Assembly (NCBI GenBank): GCA_963169105.1
Contig: OY720637.1
Coordinates: forward strand, 27,523,925-27,587,924
DNA length: 64,000 bases
Source: Ceriagrion tenellum
Lineage: Eukaryota; Arthropoda; Insecta; Odonata; Coenagrionidae
Direction: 5' to 3'
Positions 10,490 through 22,808 of this stretch are shown in pieces (position 1 is the stretch's first letter; the number at the start of each line of letters is the position of its first letter). The notes beneath the pieces are model-generated. The model saw only the letters and a list, made by a program, of their open reading frames with translations, did not search any database and was not told the origin of the DNA. The position numbers were made by a program, and so were the translations under genes.

Positions 10490-11227
10490 AGGATTATTGA
10501 AAAAGGAAAGCCTTACCTACACCGTGGGTGGAGTCAACATAAAATCTTCAAATACAGTAAAATATCTTGGAATTGCCTTAACTTCAGATATAGCGTGGGG
10601 AACACACATACAAAACATATACGGCCCAGCATTAAAGAAACTAGGTTTTGTTAAGCGTATAATAGGAAGGTCCTCGGATGAAAAAGTCAAAGAGAGATGC
10701 TACTTTGCTCTGGTTAGGCCTCACCTCGAATACGCCGCGAGCATTTGGGACCCTGGTCATAAAGATTTAACCAAAAAAAATAACAAAATACAAATAAAAG
10801 CAGCACGCTTCTTTAAAAACCTGCTACGAACGAACATATAGTGTTACGCAACTGTTAGAGGGAGTAAAGTAGGAGCCCCTAGAGACTCGGAGGCTACACG
10901 CTAGGCTTAGGCTGCTTGAGAAATTCAGAACTGATATTTTTGAGAGCGACACAGAGAATGTTATCATGACGCCTGATTGCATTTCTAGCTCTGACAGATG
11001 CGATAAAATAAGAGAGATACTCTGCTGAACAGATAGGTACAAAAACTCGTTCTTTCCGCGCCCAATAAGCGACCACAATAGAAACTGAGCGCCTCCAAAC
11101 ACACTCTCATAGGACATGTCACCGTTTCACCTCCAAAACTTTTACATCTTTACACGGCTGGTGACCTACAATCCCCTGTCCCACGCCTAAGCGGCGGCTC
11201 GCGGGGTAGTACTTAGATGTAGGTGTA
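10490..11227 (+). mobile_element. LINE-1F, longest uninterrupted copy in the window
   Basis: A frame at 10497-10841 (about 114 codons) encodes YTVGGVNIKSSNTVKYLGIA, then GTHIQNI, then LVRPHLEYAASIWDPGHKDL, which is the thumb/connection part of a LINE RT downstream of the catalytic box. It then shifts frame; the LHARLRLLEKFR-type segment follows at about 10895 and the 3' UTR from about 11085. The 3'-terminal stem-loop lies at about 11175-11206, followed by TTAGATGTAGGTGTA. No catalytic motif is present, so the copy is 5'-truncated and inactive. Confidence 0.9.
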
Positions 11228-11622
11228 AATATTAATTACTCTCAGTGAAATTTTGGACTAAATCTTCACGTTAATTATACCTCATTTTAATAGTCTCTTT
11301 TTGGGGTGCATACCCGTGCCATTTTCCCGTGAAAATGACCAGTAGTTCTTGGCAAACATCTCGAAACGTACTGAAGTAAGTGCCTGGTATTTTGGTTTCA
11401 TTGGAAAGTTGAGATATTTTCCTTTGTGTTGTGGCCAATTCGTTAAATTTCATGCGAAATGATATCTCGCTCAAACATCCGTAGGTCCTGGTTAGAACGT
11501 TCATGTCAAGAGGAGAGCACTTAAAATGCACTCCGTCGAATGGGACGTTGAACTTTTGCCCTGACTGACATTGGCCTAATACAGACGTTGGGTTTCTCTC
11601 CAACCTTCCTCTATTTCTTAAT
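11228..11622. other. Unassigned stretch
   Basis: A 128-codon minus frame (11271-11657) runs through this part and into the SINE fragment to its right; no known motif, probably chance. Confidence 0.4.
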
Positions 11623-11623
11623 A

Positions 11624-11684
11624 ATGCACCCGTGCGAGTGACTTCGTACCGCATCATTTGTTAAATGCAATGTTTGGAAATTTA
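11624..11684 (+). mobile_element. Palindromic SINE, copy 3: 3' tail only
   Basis: Only the unique 3' part is present: GCACCCGTGCGAGTGACTTC through GCAATGTTTGGAAATTT. No clear target duplication. It is a 5'-truncated copy of the SINE described at 3611 and 29578. Confidence 0.75.
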
Positions 11685-11982
11685 TCTTACTCCCATCAAC
11701 CTCATCACCTATCCTCGAACTTTCTGCGCAAATAACCTCAGTTTTCAGTCGCTTTTCTCTCAATGACTAATCATGATTCTACGTTGATGTTTAAGGTGTG
11801 TGGGCTTGGCGATGAGATCAGGGTAGTTAGATTTCATTTCCTTTTGGTGAACGGTAAGGTAATGACTTTGATGTACGATTTAATGTAATGATGTACGATG
11901 TTTCATTTTTTATTGATTTTTCTTCCTTCTGTTTCCACAGCTTCTTGCTCTTGGTTTCGTACATATCCTTAACCGCTGTGTC

Positions 11983-12050
11983 TACTCATCTACTTATTAC
12001 CCTTCAAGCTTCCACAAGGGTGTTTGGCAGGGGCTGGCTTATCACTATCG
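11983..12050 (-). mobile_element. LINE-1F-related 3' terminus, diverged
   Basis: Reads on the minus strand as a CCTGCCAAACACCCTTGTGGA-like 3' stem-loop region followed by a GATGAGTAG remnant of the tail. Too diverged for certainty. Confidence 0.45.
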
Positions 12051-12377
12051 TGAACTAGAGTGAAGAAATTAACTTCCACATACAAACACCACACTATGGT
12101 TATGCTACAAAAACTACAGTAACTATTAATATAATCCATAATGTAAACATATAAACGTGACACAAATGTCATGCAGGGGACATGCAAAACATGTTACTAG
12201 CACTACTCAGCGTAGTTAGAAACATGCTTTAGGGGGGAATATGAATTAATCAGATGCATTACCTGTCAACTAACTTACTTCTTCTCATGTCTTCTCTCTT
12301 CCTAAAGTCTTAACGCAGCCATTATGGTCTCTTGTTGATCGCGAGAAAAATGACATTTTAAAACTTTCTGTTCTACT
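12051..12377. other. Unassigned stretch
   Basis: AT-rich; no gene or repeat recognised. Confidence 0.4.
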
Positions 12378-12931
12378 TTAAGGTAGTTTGAGCGAAATAT
12401 CATTTTACTTAGAAATCAATGAATTTGGTGTTATTTTAAAGAAATATATATCACCATTCTACTGACACCAATTCAACCCTTTACCTCATTACTTTTGGAG
12501 ATATTTGCCAGAAAATACCAGCCCTTTTACATGGGAAATGGTACGTGACCTTTCCAGAGAGACATTGTTTTTGAAAATGAGGTATTTCAAACAGTTAGAT
12601 GTCGTAAACAAACTAACAGCATGTAGTTTGTATGTTTTCTCAACCAAATTTGAAAATTAATCATAATGTCACTAGGTTCTTGGGTATCGCAATAAACCTT
12701 CCGTTTTGAAGGAGTTTAAAACGCACCGCGCGAAAAAAATGAGTCAAGTTAAAGACTTATTTAGATATTTTCAATTAATTACTAACAATTTCTGTTATAT
12801 AAAACTATATTATTGCGCAATTAATAATGCAATATTAAATTGATTTGTCCTACTGCTGGTGACATTAAAACGTATAATTCGAATATGGTCTTTATTATGG
12901 CTAGGGAACTATCTAGCTCGGACTACCTTAA
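12378..12931. mobile_element. TTAA-flanked MITE, copy B
   Basis: TTAA at 12378-12381 and 12928-12931. Termini GGTAGTTTGAGC and GCTCGGACTACC. Same interior order as copy A, with scattered substitutions. Confidence 0.85.
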
Positions 12932-13969
12932 CTGCAACTGCCTGATACCTTAACCTTAGATACCTGGCGTGGCAAATTGCGGTGGATTTAGCGCTAATTT
13001 TAATTCGAATTTATTCCCTAGAAATTTATTGTGAACCATACCAAGAAGTCCATAAATATTAAAATAGTTTCCGGAGAATTCATATTCGATTCAATCGCTC
13101 GTGGAGCTTGAGTGAAGAAGGGGGTGAGCATGAAGAGCGTTTTTTCTAGCTCTATACAATTTTATTTTCATCTCCGCATTGCGTCAACCCCACAACGGAC
13201 CTTTCACCAAAATTATGTCACGTACCTCTCCTCTGTTATTCTGCAAAGAGATGGCCTCGCCCTGGCGTGATCAATCGTGAGATCTTTTCGCTCGTCTCCG
13301 TTTGGCGCCCGGAGAAAAAGTTTGCGTTTCAACTCTCTGCTATAAAAAAATGGCGAACGTTAAGATGAAATCATCGCATGACAAAATCTTTGGGCGAGGA
13401 AGAAAGGCTGCTTTTTCCGCCGCAAAGATCAGCCCATTACCCCTGTTATGAAATGGTTTCCATTGTCGATGACTGTGAGACTTTTAAGTGGCTTTGGGAG
13501 ACCATCAGCAATTTTGCTTCATATGTTAGCCCGTGTATATATTGTGACGTCACTGGTTAATAAATCTTGTCACTTTCGTCACCAGGCGTGACGGTGAGGT
13601 TCTCACTCTCTTAATATGTGACGCCACTCAAGCGGGAAGGCGAAAGAGGAAAACCTGCTTCCCAGGCTTTGAGTTGACTGCTATGTTGGAAGTAGGAAAT
13701 CGCTGTAGAGACATACTGATGACAGGCATTCGTTTTTCAGTGACCCAAGTGATAGCGGTCAGTGTTTTATTGCGTACAGAATGGATTTTTAGCGCTTTAA
13801 ATGTAAAATATAGCTGATGAATCCATTTAATGGCGTCTTTGAGAATTACCGAAGTCTCTTTGTGGGATAAATTCATATAAATTGCAAGGGAACTTGCTAT
13901 TTTGTCCACTGAGTGGAAATTTATATAGTTCCCCGTTAATTTTCCCTTTTTCTTTGTCAAAGTTTCCTT
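12932..13969. other. Unassigned stretch with two unrecognised frames
   Basis: A plus frame at 13378-13560 (60 codons) and a minus frame at 13628-13960 (110 codons) could not be matched to any family I know. Neither has splice-site context or motifs that would make it a confident exon. Confidence 0.35.
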
Positions 13970-14196
13970 ATAAGGAAGAGGAGGGGGTGCTCAAGAATGT
14001 GATAGAGAGAAGGATGTTTGGCAGTCAAAGAAGAGGAAGAAAGAGAATAGGTTTCATGGACAGGATGAAGAAAGGTAGATCGTATGCTTAGGCGAAAAAG
14101 GATATACTAGAGCGAGATTGACCCCTGAAAGTGTAGAATTCCGGGAGGAAATTCTCTGACGTTCAACAAAACCTACCTTAGCCAGTATAATATTCA
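13970..14196 (+). mobile_element. RTE-like LINE 3' fragment, copy 1
   Basis: Encodes LKNVIERRMF followed by RGRKRIGFMDRMKKGRSYA, a segment that in RTE-type and related endonuclease-RT retrotransposons lies at the extreme C-terminus after the RT, then a 3' UTR ending near AAAACCTACCTTAGCC. Related copies lie at 16880, 17500 and 34274. 5'-truncated. Confidence 0.65.
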
Positions 14197-16875
14197 AATA
14201 ATAATAATGAAGAGAACCAAGGCAAGGCGTGTCTCAAAAGCTGCAAACCTATCATGAATAGTCGGGAGGCATACCGTTTTACATTTCAGTTGCTTTTTGA
14301 CGCAAAACAATGGAAAATTGACTCTAGAATAGCTTTAGCAAATCTGCAAAACATTTGGGCGATTCATGACAGCATTTGTATGACAGAAGAAAATTGCGTA
14401 ATGGATGTATAGGCTGCATGACTCAAAACTGTTTTCCTTTGGGGGATAGGTGATGGACGCGTATGAGGAGGAAGCTTTTAGAATTTGGGTTTCAGAGTGG
14501 AGCGGGAAAAACGTTGGATTCGGAGGAAGTCTAACGAAGAGGCGTTAATTATGGTTCCGGCTGTGGAGGAAGTTGGTTAAGGAAGTTTTCGGAGGAGGAG
14601 ACGGAAGGATGTGTGACATTGATAGCGCGTGTGTCGGAGAGGAGACGTTTGGTTGGCTGGAAATAGTGTGTAATGGGAGGAGAACGGTATTTTGTCGGAC
14701 AGGAAGGTGTCGTAGTTGTCGAGAGGTGTCGTAGTGGTCGAGAGGTGAGCGACATTTTGCTGTCGAACAAAAATCAATGAGAAATTAACTTTGAAGTGAC
14801 GGTTTAGTATTAAATACACGCAGTTATCTTCATTTAATGGAGTGGAATTGACCCTATTATTCCTACCCCTTTCTTGTTTTAAAATAGAAGTTTAAATTGC
14901 ATTTGTACGCAAGCAACAGACTTTAAAGTGTCGAGACTTTATTTTTACAATTTAGCAAATTAATGAATCGAATGGAATTGATAATCTTTGTTTAATTGAT
15001 ATATATGCCACCTAGAAAGGTGAACATTTGCAATGATACGATACATGTTACCATAATTTAAAGTTATAAATTTTCAAAAGGTTTCATAAAACTATATCAT
15101 AAAACTACGAAAGATTTTTTGCGTTATGTAAATATTTGGCTGTTGTCTTCGGGTATGAAAACAAAATATTAATGTAGCTAAGGGCATACTCAGAACCTGG
15201 AACTTGTACTGATAGCAATAAGTCTAAAAGTATTTGCAGTTTGCGTTGGCTTGGCTAGTGATCTTTAAGATCGTTTTTAATTGATGTTGCGAGCGTAACT
15301 TTGGAGCGTTTAGAACTCTTAAGAAGATCGATTTCTTAAGTTAAGCTTCCAAAAGATACCTGTGCGGGGGAACATGCACCATCAGCAACGAGAAGGTAGA
15401 ATGTAGAATTCAAAGGCCTGTTTGTTGGAGTGCCATTGCGAGTTTGCACAATTGGCCACGTTTATGTGTACAGTGATGAAAATGCATCAGAAAGCAACTA
15501 TAGGTCGTAAATTAAAATCAAAATTAAGGCTGATTCATGCCACGGAATGGGACTCATTATTGGCTGCTTTTCTTGAGAGATTTTGAAGTTAGCGCATATC
15601 GGAAAACGCTTCAGCGCTCATGGAAGACGCTGTATGGAATTATTAGTGCAGGTGAAACGTTCGGTTATCTGCCGATTGGTAAAATCCAGGTTCTCAGTCA
15701 ACATATAGTCAACAAGTTCGATATAATATTTGTTGCTCTATCGATATAGAAGGAGAAATACGATCGAAACATAGATCGACCATTTGCTTTAATTTACTGC
15801 CGAATGACTTTTAGGTTGGGAAAGTATAGTTAAAGCCTTCTTCCTTTATTTTGTCAAAAAAACTATGCATCATCCATGTTTGACGCCGTGCCTGAAATTC
15901 AAGCCAAAAATAACTAATAGGTGTGCGATTACCGAAGTTGTTCTCTTCTTAGGCGCACTCAACTTGGCTCTTACCCCCCCATCAGTATCCCCTTCTGTTT
16001 TTAAGTGCCCTCCTCGAAATGGAGGGTTTGACTTAATCATAAAGTAAGTATATAAAAAGTGGCAAAGAGATATGGAGATCGGGATATGAGTTTTATATAA
16101 TACTTTGGCCGATAGATGGAACAGGTGTATCGAAGTTGCACGACTAGCCATAAAAAATGAGCTTTGGCACACGGCCACTTCATTTGGTGTCGCATAACTC
16201 ACATGATGTTCTTATGATGATTTCGGTGCCTGATGTTTACTAATCGACCTATAGCAACGGAAACAAATCTTATCGAGTCGTCGAGACCAAATTAAACTGT
16301 TATTTTAATGTGCATTAATGAGCAGCGTCTATAATGAATCGAATTCACGTCAATATGATAAAACACGCGATTACGAAACACGGAGTCAACTGTTTACCGA
16401 TGTATCTTAGTAACGACAAAACAATTGTTACTCGATTAAAAGCGCACAACAGCCATGGTAAATCCACCTCTGTATGTTGATGCAAAATGACCGAGTGCCA
16501 CTAGCGCCTCCAAGTGGCCATCTCCGTAAGCCAAAATTCTTCCTCCCCTTAGGTGGTGGCACCTGAGAAATTCTTCCCAAACCTCTGAAAAGTTTATGTC
16601 CAGTTTTTAGCATTGCTTTCCCACTCTATATATACTTACTCTATGGTGTAATGCATTCTTGTGTTGCGAAGTCAGCTGCGCACTAAAGTGGATGAAAAGA
16701 TGGAAAGCATCCACCGTTGGACATTTTAAAATACCGAATCCTATCGGTCAACTCCAGGGAAAAGAGAAATATTCTCAGTGTGGGTTCAAAGACATTGGCG
16801 ATTGTAACATGAAGTTGTACTACATTTTATTGATTGAGTAATGTTCTCCATCAGTCGTAATTTATGCTGTAAGGT
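14197..16875. other. Long AT-rich stretch without recognisable gene
   Basis: Apart from a purine-rich patch at 14440-14660, no structure was noticed. Frames at 15537-15749, 15870-16202 (minus) and 16428-16613 (minus) show no known motif. Confidence 0.45.
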
Positions 16876-16879
16876 AAAT

Positions 16880-16950
16880 GGAGATGGGGTGGAAGGAGGA
16901 GAGAATAGGTTTCTTGGACAGGATGAAGAAGGGTAGTTCGTTTCACGAGG
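16880..16950 (+). mobile_element. RTE-like LINE fragment, copy 2
   Basis: Encodes RIGFLDRMKKGSSF, matching the C-terminal IGFMDRMKKGRS block of copies 1, 3 and 4. Only about 70 bp is recognisable. Confidence 0.5.
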
Positions 16951-17237
16951 AAACGTCCTCGCCGTCCAACGTCCACTGCGAACGATTTGTGTGTTATTCT
17001 CCCCTGAGTGAGGTTGCTGCCTTTATTTACAACGGAATAGTCCTCTCTCACTTCTTCTTGGCTCCTAACCGTCGTACCGTTTATCGATATCGGGATGTGT
17101 TGTGTGTGCGTGTGGATTTAATGTTAATAATTATTATCTTCATTTGTCACAACAGTTTAGCGAAGATCGGAAAAATATTGCCTTGATTACTTCTAATGGG
17201 TGTACCTTATTCGAGGTAAACACCCACATCGTCATTG

Positions 17238-17440
17238 GTCGTTCAATCCTAAGATTGGTTGACTGCAGCCCTCCATCCTTCATGCTAGTTCTCTTACCTC
17301 TTGGTATATTTTCCTATTTACTTTCCTCTTTACTTGGTCCATCAACTTATTCTTGGGTCTTCCTCTGGGGACTTTTCCCTCTATTTTACCTTCAATTATG
17401 TTCTTCCCAAACACATCGTGTTTCAGGGTAGTTTGCCGGT
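17238..17440 (-). mobile_element. RTE-like LINE fragment of a second subfamily
   Basis: On the minus strand it encodes LKHDVFGKNIIEGKIEG, then GRPKNKLMDQVKRKVNRK and EVRELA, and then the GGCTGCAGTCAACCAA block. The same order is seen at 32744-32945 on the plus strand. It lies tail-side against the plus-strand copy starting near 17500, so two LINE 3' ends sit head to head. Confidence 0.65.
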
Positions 17441-17499
17441 AGTAATAGTAGGATTCTGAATGAAATCCGGGATAGGCAGAGTAGGTAGCTAGAGGATGT

Positions 17500-17722
17500 A
17501 AAAGGGGCGAGGGATTGCTCAGGAAGGTGTTGGAGGGAAGGATGTTGGGCAAGCGGGGAAGGTGAAGAAAGAGAATCGGTTTCATAGACAGAATGAAGAA
17601 GGGTAGATCGCACGCTGAAGCGAAAAAGGATACGCTACAGGTAGCTAGGCCCCTGAAAGTATAGAAAACCGGGAGGAGATTCGATGACTTTCATCAAAAC
17701 CTACATTCACCGGTAGAAAACT
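17500..17722 (+). mobile_element. RTE-like LINE 3' fragment, copy 3
   Basis: Encodes GRMLGK then RKRIGFIDRMKKGRSHAEAK, then the 3' UTR (CCCCTGAAAGTATAGAAAAC, ... AAAACCTACATTCACCGG). One in-frame stop separates the first two segments. 5'-truncated. Confidence 0.65.
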
Positions 17723-20620
17723 TTTAAAAACTCATAGGGTGAAAATCTCCCTTTGTGGAATCATTGCATAATTGAAAGAAGATCACAACCATGTGTTATC
17801 AGCATATTTATCATGGTCGACACTTCCGGTTTCGGCTTTTACACCATCAGGTATATCATAGAATTCATAAATCCACTTTGTTTGGCAATGAGTGGTTGTT
17901 TATAACTAGTTTGGGGTTGAACGTAGTCTTAGGGTCAATTATTCAGCCGTCACCGATATACCTCTGCGCCTCTCTCCCCTGCTATCAACCCCGCACCCAT
18001 CTCACGAAAGTCAACCACACCTCAGTCCCGCTCCCCCTTCCCAACCTTCACCACATGACCCGCCGACCTAAGTAAACTGTACAGCATGCTCTTTGAACTC
18101 CTCCCTCATGTCCTTTTTACTCACTAACAGTGGCGCAACCGACTTGTGTTATTTGTATACAGTACACCTAATAATGGCGAAATATCCAATACCGGTAGAG
18201 TTGAGCATAATAAATCTGTGGAAAATACAAAGTTTTGTTCGGATCACAATTGACGCTAATACTGTTGTACTCAGTGCTTTAAATTTTACTTGATAGAAAG
18301 AAATTTTGCCCTCGATAATCCAGTGCAATGATATCAATCTTTGGTGCTAGATAATATCAATCTTTGGCGCTGTTATCATTTGCAGATTTATGTTTCAATT
18401 AGTTTGTACAGCATTTTAGTTCATAAAACCTCATTCCCGTTGTTAAAAAGGGTCTTAAGGAGTGCATAAATGTGCTATAAGAGCATTTTGGATGGATCAT
18501 TGGTGGTTTGGAATCCACTTTGCTTGGTAATGAGTGATTGTTTATAAATTCTTGGGGGTTGTACGTAGTCCTAGGGGCAATTATTCAGCTGTTACCGAGC
18601 GGGGCAACATAAATGAGTGGTGCGCATATAGCCTTTAAATGCATCTTTTTTGGATTTTATGCTATTGCGCCATATTTCCTCCCCAATTTATTTTAGCTTA
18701 TGCTTACTCATATTCGCTTTGCTGCAAAAACGCTAATTTTGGGCAAATTCCGCAGTTATGAATTACATTATAATTGCTAAAATGCTAGTTATTGAAACCC
18801 TGAAAATTCTGAAGGTTTAAATGTGGTGGAATCTATCGGTTGCTTTTATTATGCTAATGAACTTCTAACAGATGGTACTAAAAGAGTGGTACTAACTGCT
18901 ATAAATGAATGCCATTAAATGAATTTGTCAGGAGTGGAGAGAAATGCACCAACAATGGATTAGGAATTCTTTCGTGCTGTTTTATATAAAGAATCCTTAT
19001 GTAAGGCCTTTATGGTTAGCATCAGGTATCGCTGCGCCGCGTACGAATATAGCTGGACACAACTATCAGTCGCAGAGGGCCATAAAAATCGGACATTACT
19101 CATCTCATTTAAAATTCGCTGCAATTGTACTCATCGGAAGCATTGTGAATAGAAAATTATCATTAGTTTTAGAATATTCTTTTCCCCTATACCTTTCAAA
19201 TCGTACACCACAAAGGGAATTCCCTCCCGCCTGGCGTCGATCCTTTCGGGAACACATCGGAACGCATTCGCGTCTAGTTTTCTGCGCGATACTAAGCCAG
19301 CGGGGGCAGGCGGTTTCAAACTGGCAAAAAAGATTTTTATGGCCGTAATTTGTATTCCTCAAGGACCTTGCCGAGCCTCGAGTGTTGCCTGAGGCATTGT
19401 TCTCCACATAATCGCTTCACTGAGCCATAAACGCCACCGCAGAATATCTCTTTTATCATGCTCATGTGGGCTATTTAAGGAGGAGACGATGGATGTCGTA
19501 CAAATTTATTTCTGAAGACAATATCATTACTCTTGAGCCTCTGGAGTACCGAAGATTGTTAATATTGAAGATAATCGAATATTTTTTATAAACTGGTCTT
19601 CAATTCCTGATTTTCTTCTGCTAACAATGAGATAAATATTGTCGTCATTTTTTTTTCGTTTTCATTTCCGAGTTTGGTTCCACCTCCTCATTGGGTTCCC
19701 AATTTTTGCCGTAAGGAGCTTTTTTATGTTTATATAAGACTTGGAGTTAGTCGCAGCTGCTCGGATGCTATTTGACTTCCGGAATTAATGTTCGTTCGGC
19801 TATCAGCAAATCAATGTCATGTAGCTTGTATGAGCAGATTATTAGCTGCGTATTATTATCTCACGAATGAAGTTTGTTTTACGTGAAGGGAGAGGATTTC
19901 GGAGTCTTTGCGATGGCTATTATGTATTCCATGTTTCCAGACTGTGCTCCTGCGAAATCGTTAATAGGACTACGTCTCGCGCGGTGCTATATTAGGTATT
20001 GTGAATTTTGCAGATGAAGAAATTATCTGTCGGTATAATAGCTGTTTTAATGGTTTCCCATTTAATACAAGTGCCTAAAAGATTGTGGTATTTTGATAAT
20101 GTTTCAAGTTGTCCTGATTGGCGCAGAGCTATCTTGACCGCAGTAGAGAATACACGCGGAAAACTAAGAGATTGCAGTCGTCTCTTGCTCGATAGTGTTA
20201 AAAAAATGAGCATATGAATATGTTTTCGTATCCCCGAGGTACGGATGTTGTTTTATATCTGTGGACAATGCATGTTTTTTTCCTCCCACGTGCATTGAAA
20301 TTGTGAAAGTTGATCCAAATAAAAGATAAAATGTTATCTTTGAACGGTGCGCAGCTCTGTAGGCTTGTGAAACTTGTTCATTGAGGCGTTCGAATTATCG
20401 GCAGGTTCCTCACCTCTCTGTCATGTTTATTGAAAACTTGTCTTCCCAGACATCATTTGTGATGATTCGGTGACTATGGCGGGTATAAATTGGTGGGCAT
20501 TCTTCGTCCGGGTCTTCCTTTTTCACCTATCTCAGTGCATTGTACTGACTCTGCAGTGTATTGTAACGATCTGAACTAGAATATGGGCAACGGCCTTCAG
20601 TCAGTTTTGCCATTGCGACT
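17723..20620. other. Unassigned stretch with one short dispersed repeat
   Basis: About 90 bp near 17870-17962 (ATCCACTTTGTTTGGCAATG ... TATTCAGCCGTCACCGA) recurs at 18508-18598 in the same orientation. A 29-bp imperfect tandem pair containing ATATCAATCTTTGG lies at 18328-18376. The frame at 18944-19348 (134 codons) and the minus frame opposite it show no known motif. No gene assigned. Confidence 0.4.
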
Positions 20621-20626
20621 GGACCA

Positions 20627-21134
20627 TAGTTAGGATTTAACGATTAAAATTAATCGCTAAAAAATGTAGTTAACTATTTAAATTAACCGTTACTTTTTAG
20701 AAGGGTTAACTTTAACTAGTTACCTTTTACAGAGATTAACTTTAACTTTAATTAATTAATTTGTTTTGGTAACTTTCCCTACTTTGGTAATTGAAAACTT
20801 TAAGCATAAGCACTTAGTAATTTATATTAAATCATGAAAGAAAATTAACAGTTATAAAAAATCAAGATGATTTATGAATACCGAATTTTATGAGTATCAA
20901 ATAATTTTTTCTTGAATTTGAAGTTCCTATTTATTTTATCCCAATTGCGAAAAATACCTTTTAAATGTTCCTTTATAAAAGTAAAAAAAGTTTCTTAAAA
21001 GTAACTGAAAAAGTAACTTTTAGCGTAAAAGTTTCTGTTTTAACTTTGACTTTAATCAGTACTTTTTCAGAAAAGCAACTTTTAACGTAAAAGCAACTTT
21101 AATTAGTTAATATTTTTGGTAACCTTCCCAACTA
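20627..21134. mobile_element. Non-autonomous hAT-like element, AT-rich
   Basis: Starts TAGTTAGGATTTAAC and ends GGTAACCTTCCCAACTA, imperfect inverted termini. The interior is built of degenerate TTAACTTTAACT and AAAAGTAACTTTT motifs repeated many times toward both ends. The 8-bp flanks (ctggacca, tggactgg) match only partly, so the target duplication is uncertain. Confidence 0.6.
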
Positions 21135-22068
21135 TGGACTGGGCTCTACGTGATTTTATTGACTCGTGAGCCAATGTTGCGTGGAGTCAGAGTGAAAGAT
21201 TTGTTGGAGAACCTGTGTAATTCTCAGTTATTACCCCGAGGCAATGGGAAACTTTCTATTTACATTCGCTCTCAAGCTTTCGCTAGAGTGGACGAGCCAA
21301 TCAGGCTTCATATGTCTTTTGAATCCGCCTTTGTTTTCTTCTCTCTCGGCTGTTTCCGCTGGTGTGAGATGCTGAAACCGCATTTTGGCAAAGTTAAAAA
21401 AAAAGCTGCTTCAAACCTTCAGGTTGCAGTCCTGTGGTAATATGCGGCAACCTTCGTGAACCCAAATGATCGGCTATAATTCGTGGTATTGCAATCTCGT
21501 AGTGGAAAACGAACGTGTTTGGAGTTCTTTGTAATGGAATATCTGCTTCTTGAAGTCCCGAGTTGGTGCTGATGAAAGGAGTCTCACTGTCCAGTCGCTT
21601 TTTACCTTCTGTATAATTCCTTTTACCTTATATTTATTTCTAAACGCTTTGGTTGACTTTTTTTAACCTTGTTTAAAATGTAAAAGAGCCAACTTTCGTT
21701 AATCAAGGTTTGTCGATGAAAAGGAGGAATACGTGATTACCTTGTCCTAGCAGACGTATGTGCTTGGGTACACATTGATTGTAAATGTTATTTTTGTGAT
21801 TTCTTCGGCCTTCGATATATTTCTGCTATCTGATAGCATTGAGCTGAGATAAAGCTGGCCTCCTGAAGATGTATCGTAGTGAAATCACTTGTCTTGATTT
21901 ATTTCTTATCTTTTAAGTTTTTTCCACGGCCACTGCCTTACCTCCTGACTCTGCCGGTTCATATCGTGAGAATATAACGTTTTATAGGTCTACTTGACGT
22001 GGCCACCTAGCCTTTGTATTATTTTGTTCAATGTGTGTCTTAAAAATGGCATTAGTAAATAATCAGTG
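21135..22068. other. Unassigned stretch
   Basis: The frame at 21150-21440 (96 codons) has no known motif. No repeat seen. Confidence 0.4.
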
Positions 22069-22808
22069 TAGATGATATACGTATTCGTTTCAACGAGCAT
22101 GTATCTCCCTATTACGCCAAGCTGGGTTGGTTAAAATTGAATCAGAGAAGAACATTTCAAAAGGCATTAATGTTATTCAAAGTACTGAACTCGAAAACCC
22201 CTTCTTATTTATATGAAAACTTGATTTTTTATGCCCAAACTAACAAGAGGTCGACCCGTATAACAAAAACATTTTACATCCCCAAATACCGCACAACAAA
22301 ATATGAAAATACTTTCCACATCTCATCCTGTAAATTATGGAACTCGTTGCCTGATAGTATTAAATTTTCTAGGAATGTCTCACAATTTAAAAGGAGTGTG
22401 GCTGACTTTTTGTCTCCCAAATGTTCTCTCGCCTCTATATGAGAAGACAAAATGATATGAGATGATATTGTTACATGTTACTTGTACACTATAATCATTT
22501 GCTGTTTTTCTGTATTGTAAAATATTCCTTTGTTTGCTTTTCATTTTTTCTTATTAATAGATATTACAGATTTTACATTTTTGTTTTAACATACTTTTTC
22601 GATTATTGATATTTAGACAGTTTTTTCATTTTTATTTACCTCGCTCATTTTCTATCTCTCTGCTGACTTGAAAGTTTTTTGTTTCTTTTTCCTTTTTTTG
22701 TAAGGCTTTGTATTTTGTCTTTGTATTCCACTCCTCATGAAGGCATGTAAACTAATTCAATGTCCTAAGGGACCTTGTCCCAGGACAATAAAATTGTTTT
22801 CTATTCTA
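22069..22808 (+). mobile_element. LINE 3' end (family of the RT at the left edge, or close to it)
   Basis: From 22069 the frame encodes IRIRFNEHVSPYYAKLGWLK and continues at 22137-22442 with FQKALMLFKVLNSKTPSYL and, near its end, SCKLWNSLPDSIK. This is the C-terminal tail that follows the RT domain in CR1/L2/Jockey-type elements. It stops at 22442. A 3' UTR of about 350 bp follows, with CAGGACAATAAAATTG and a terminal TTCTATTCTAT. The gene architecture resembles the partial RT at 1-868. 5'-truncated, hence inactive. Confidence 0.75.
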
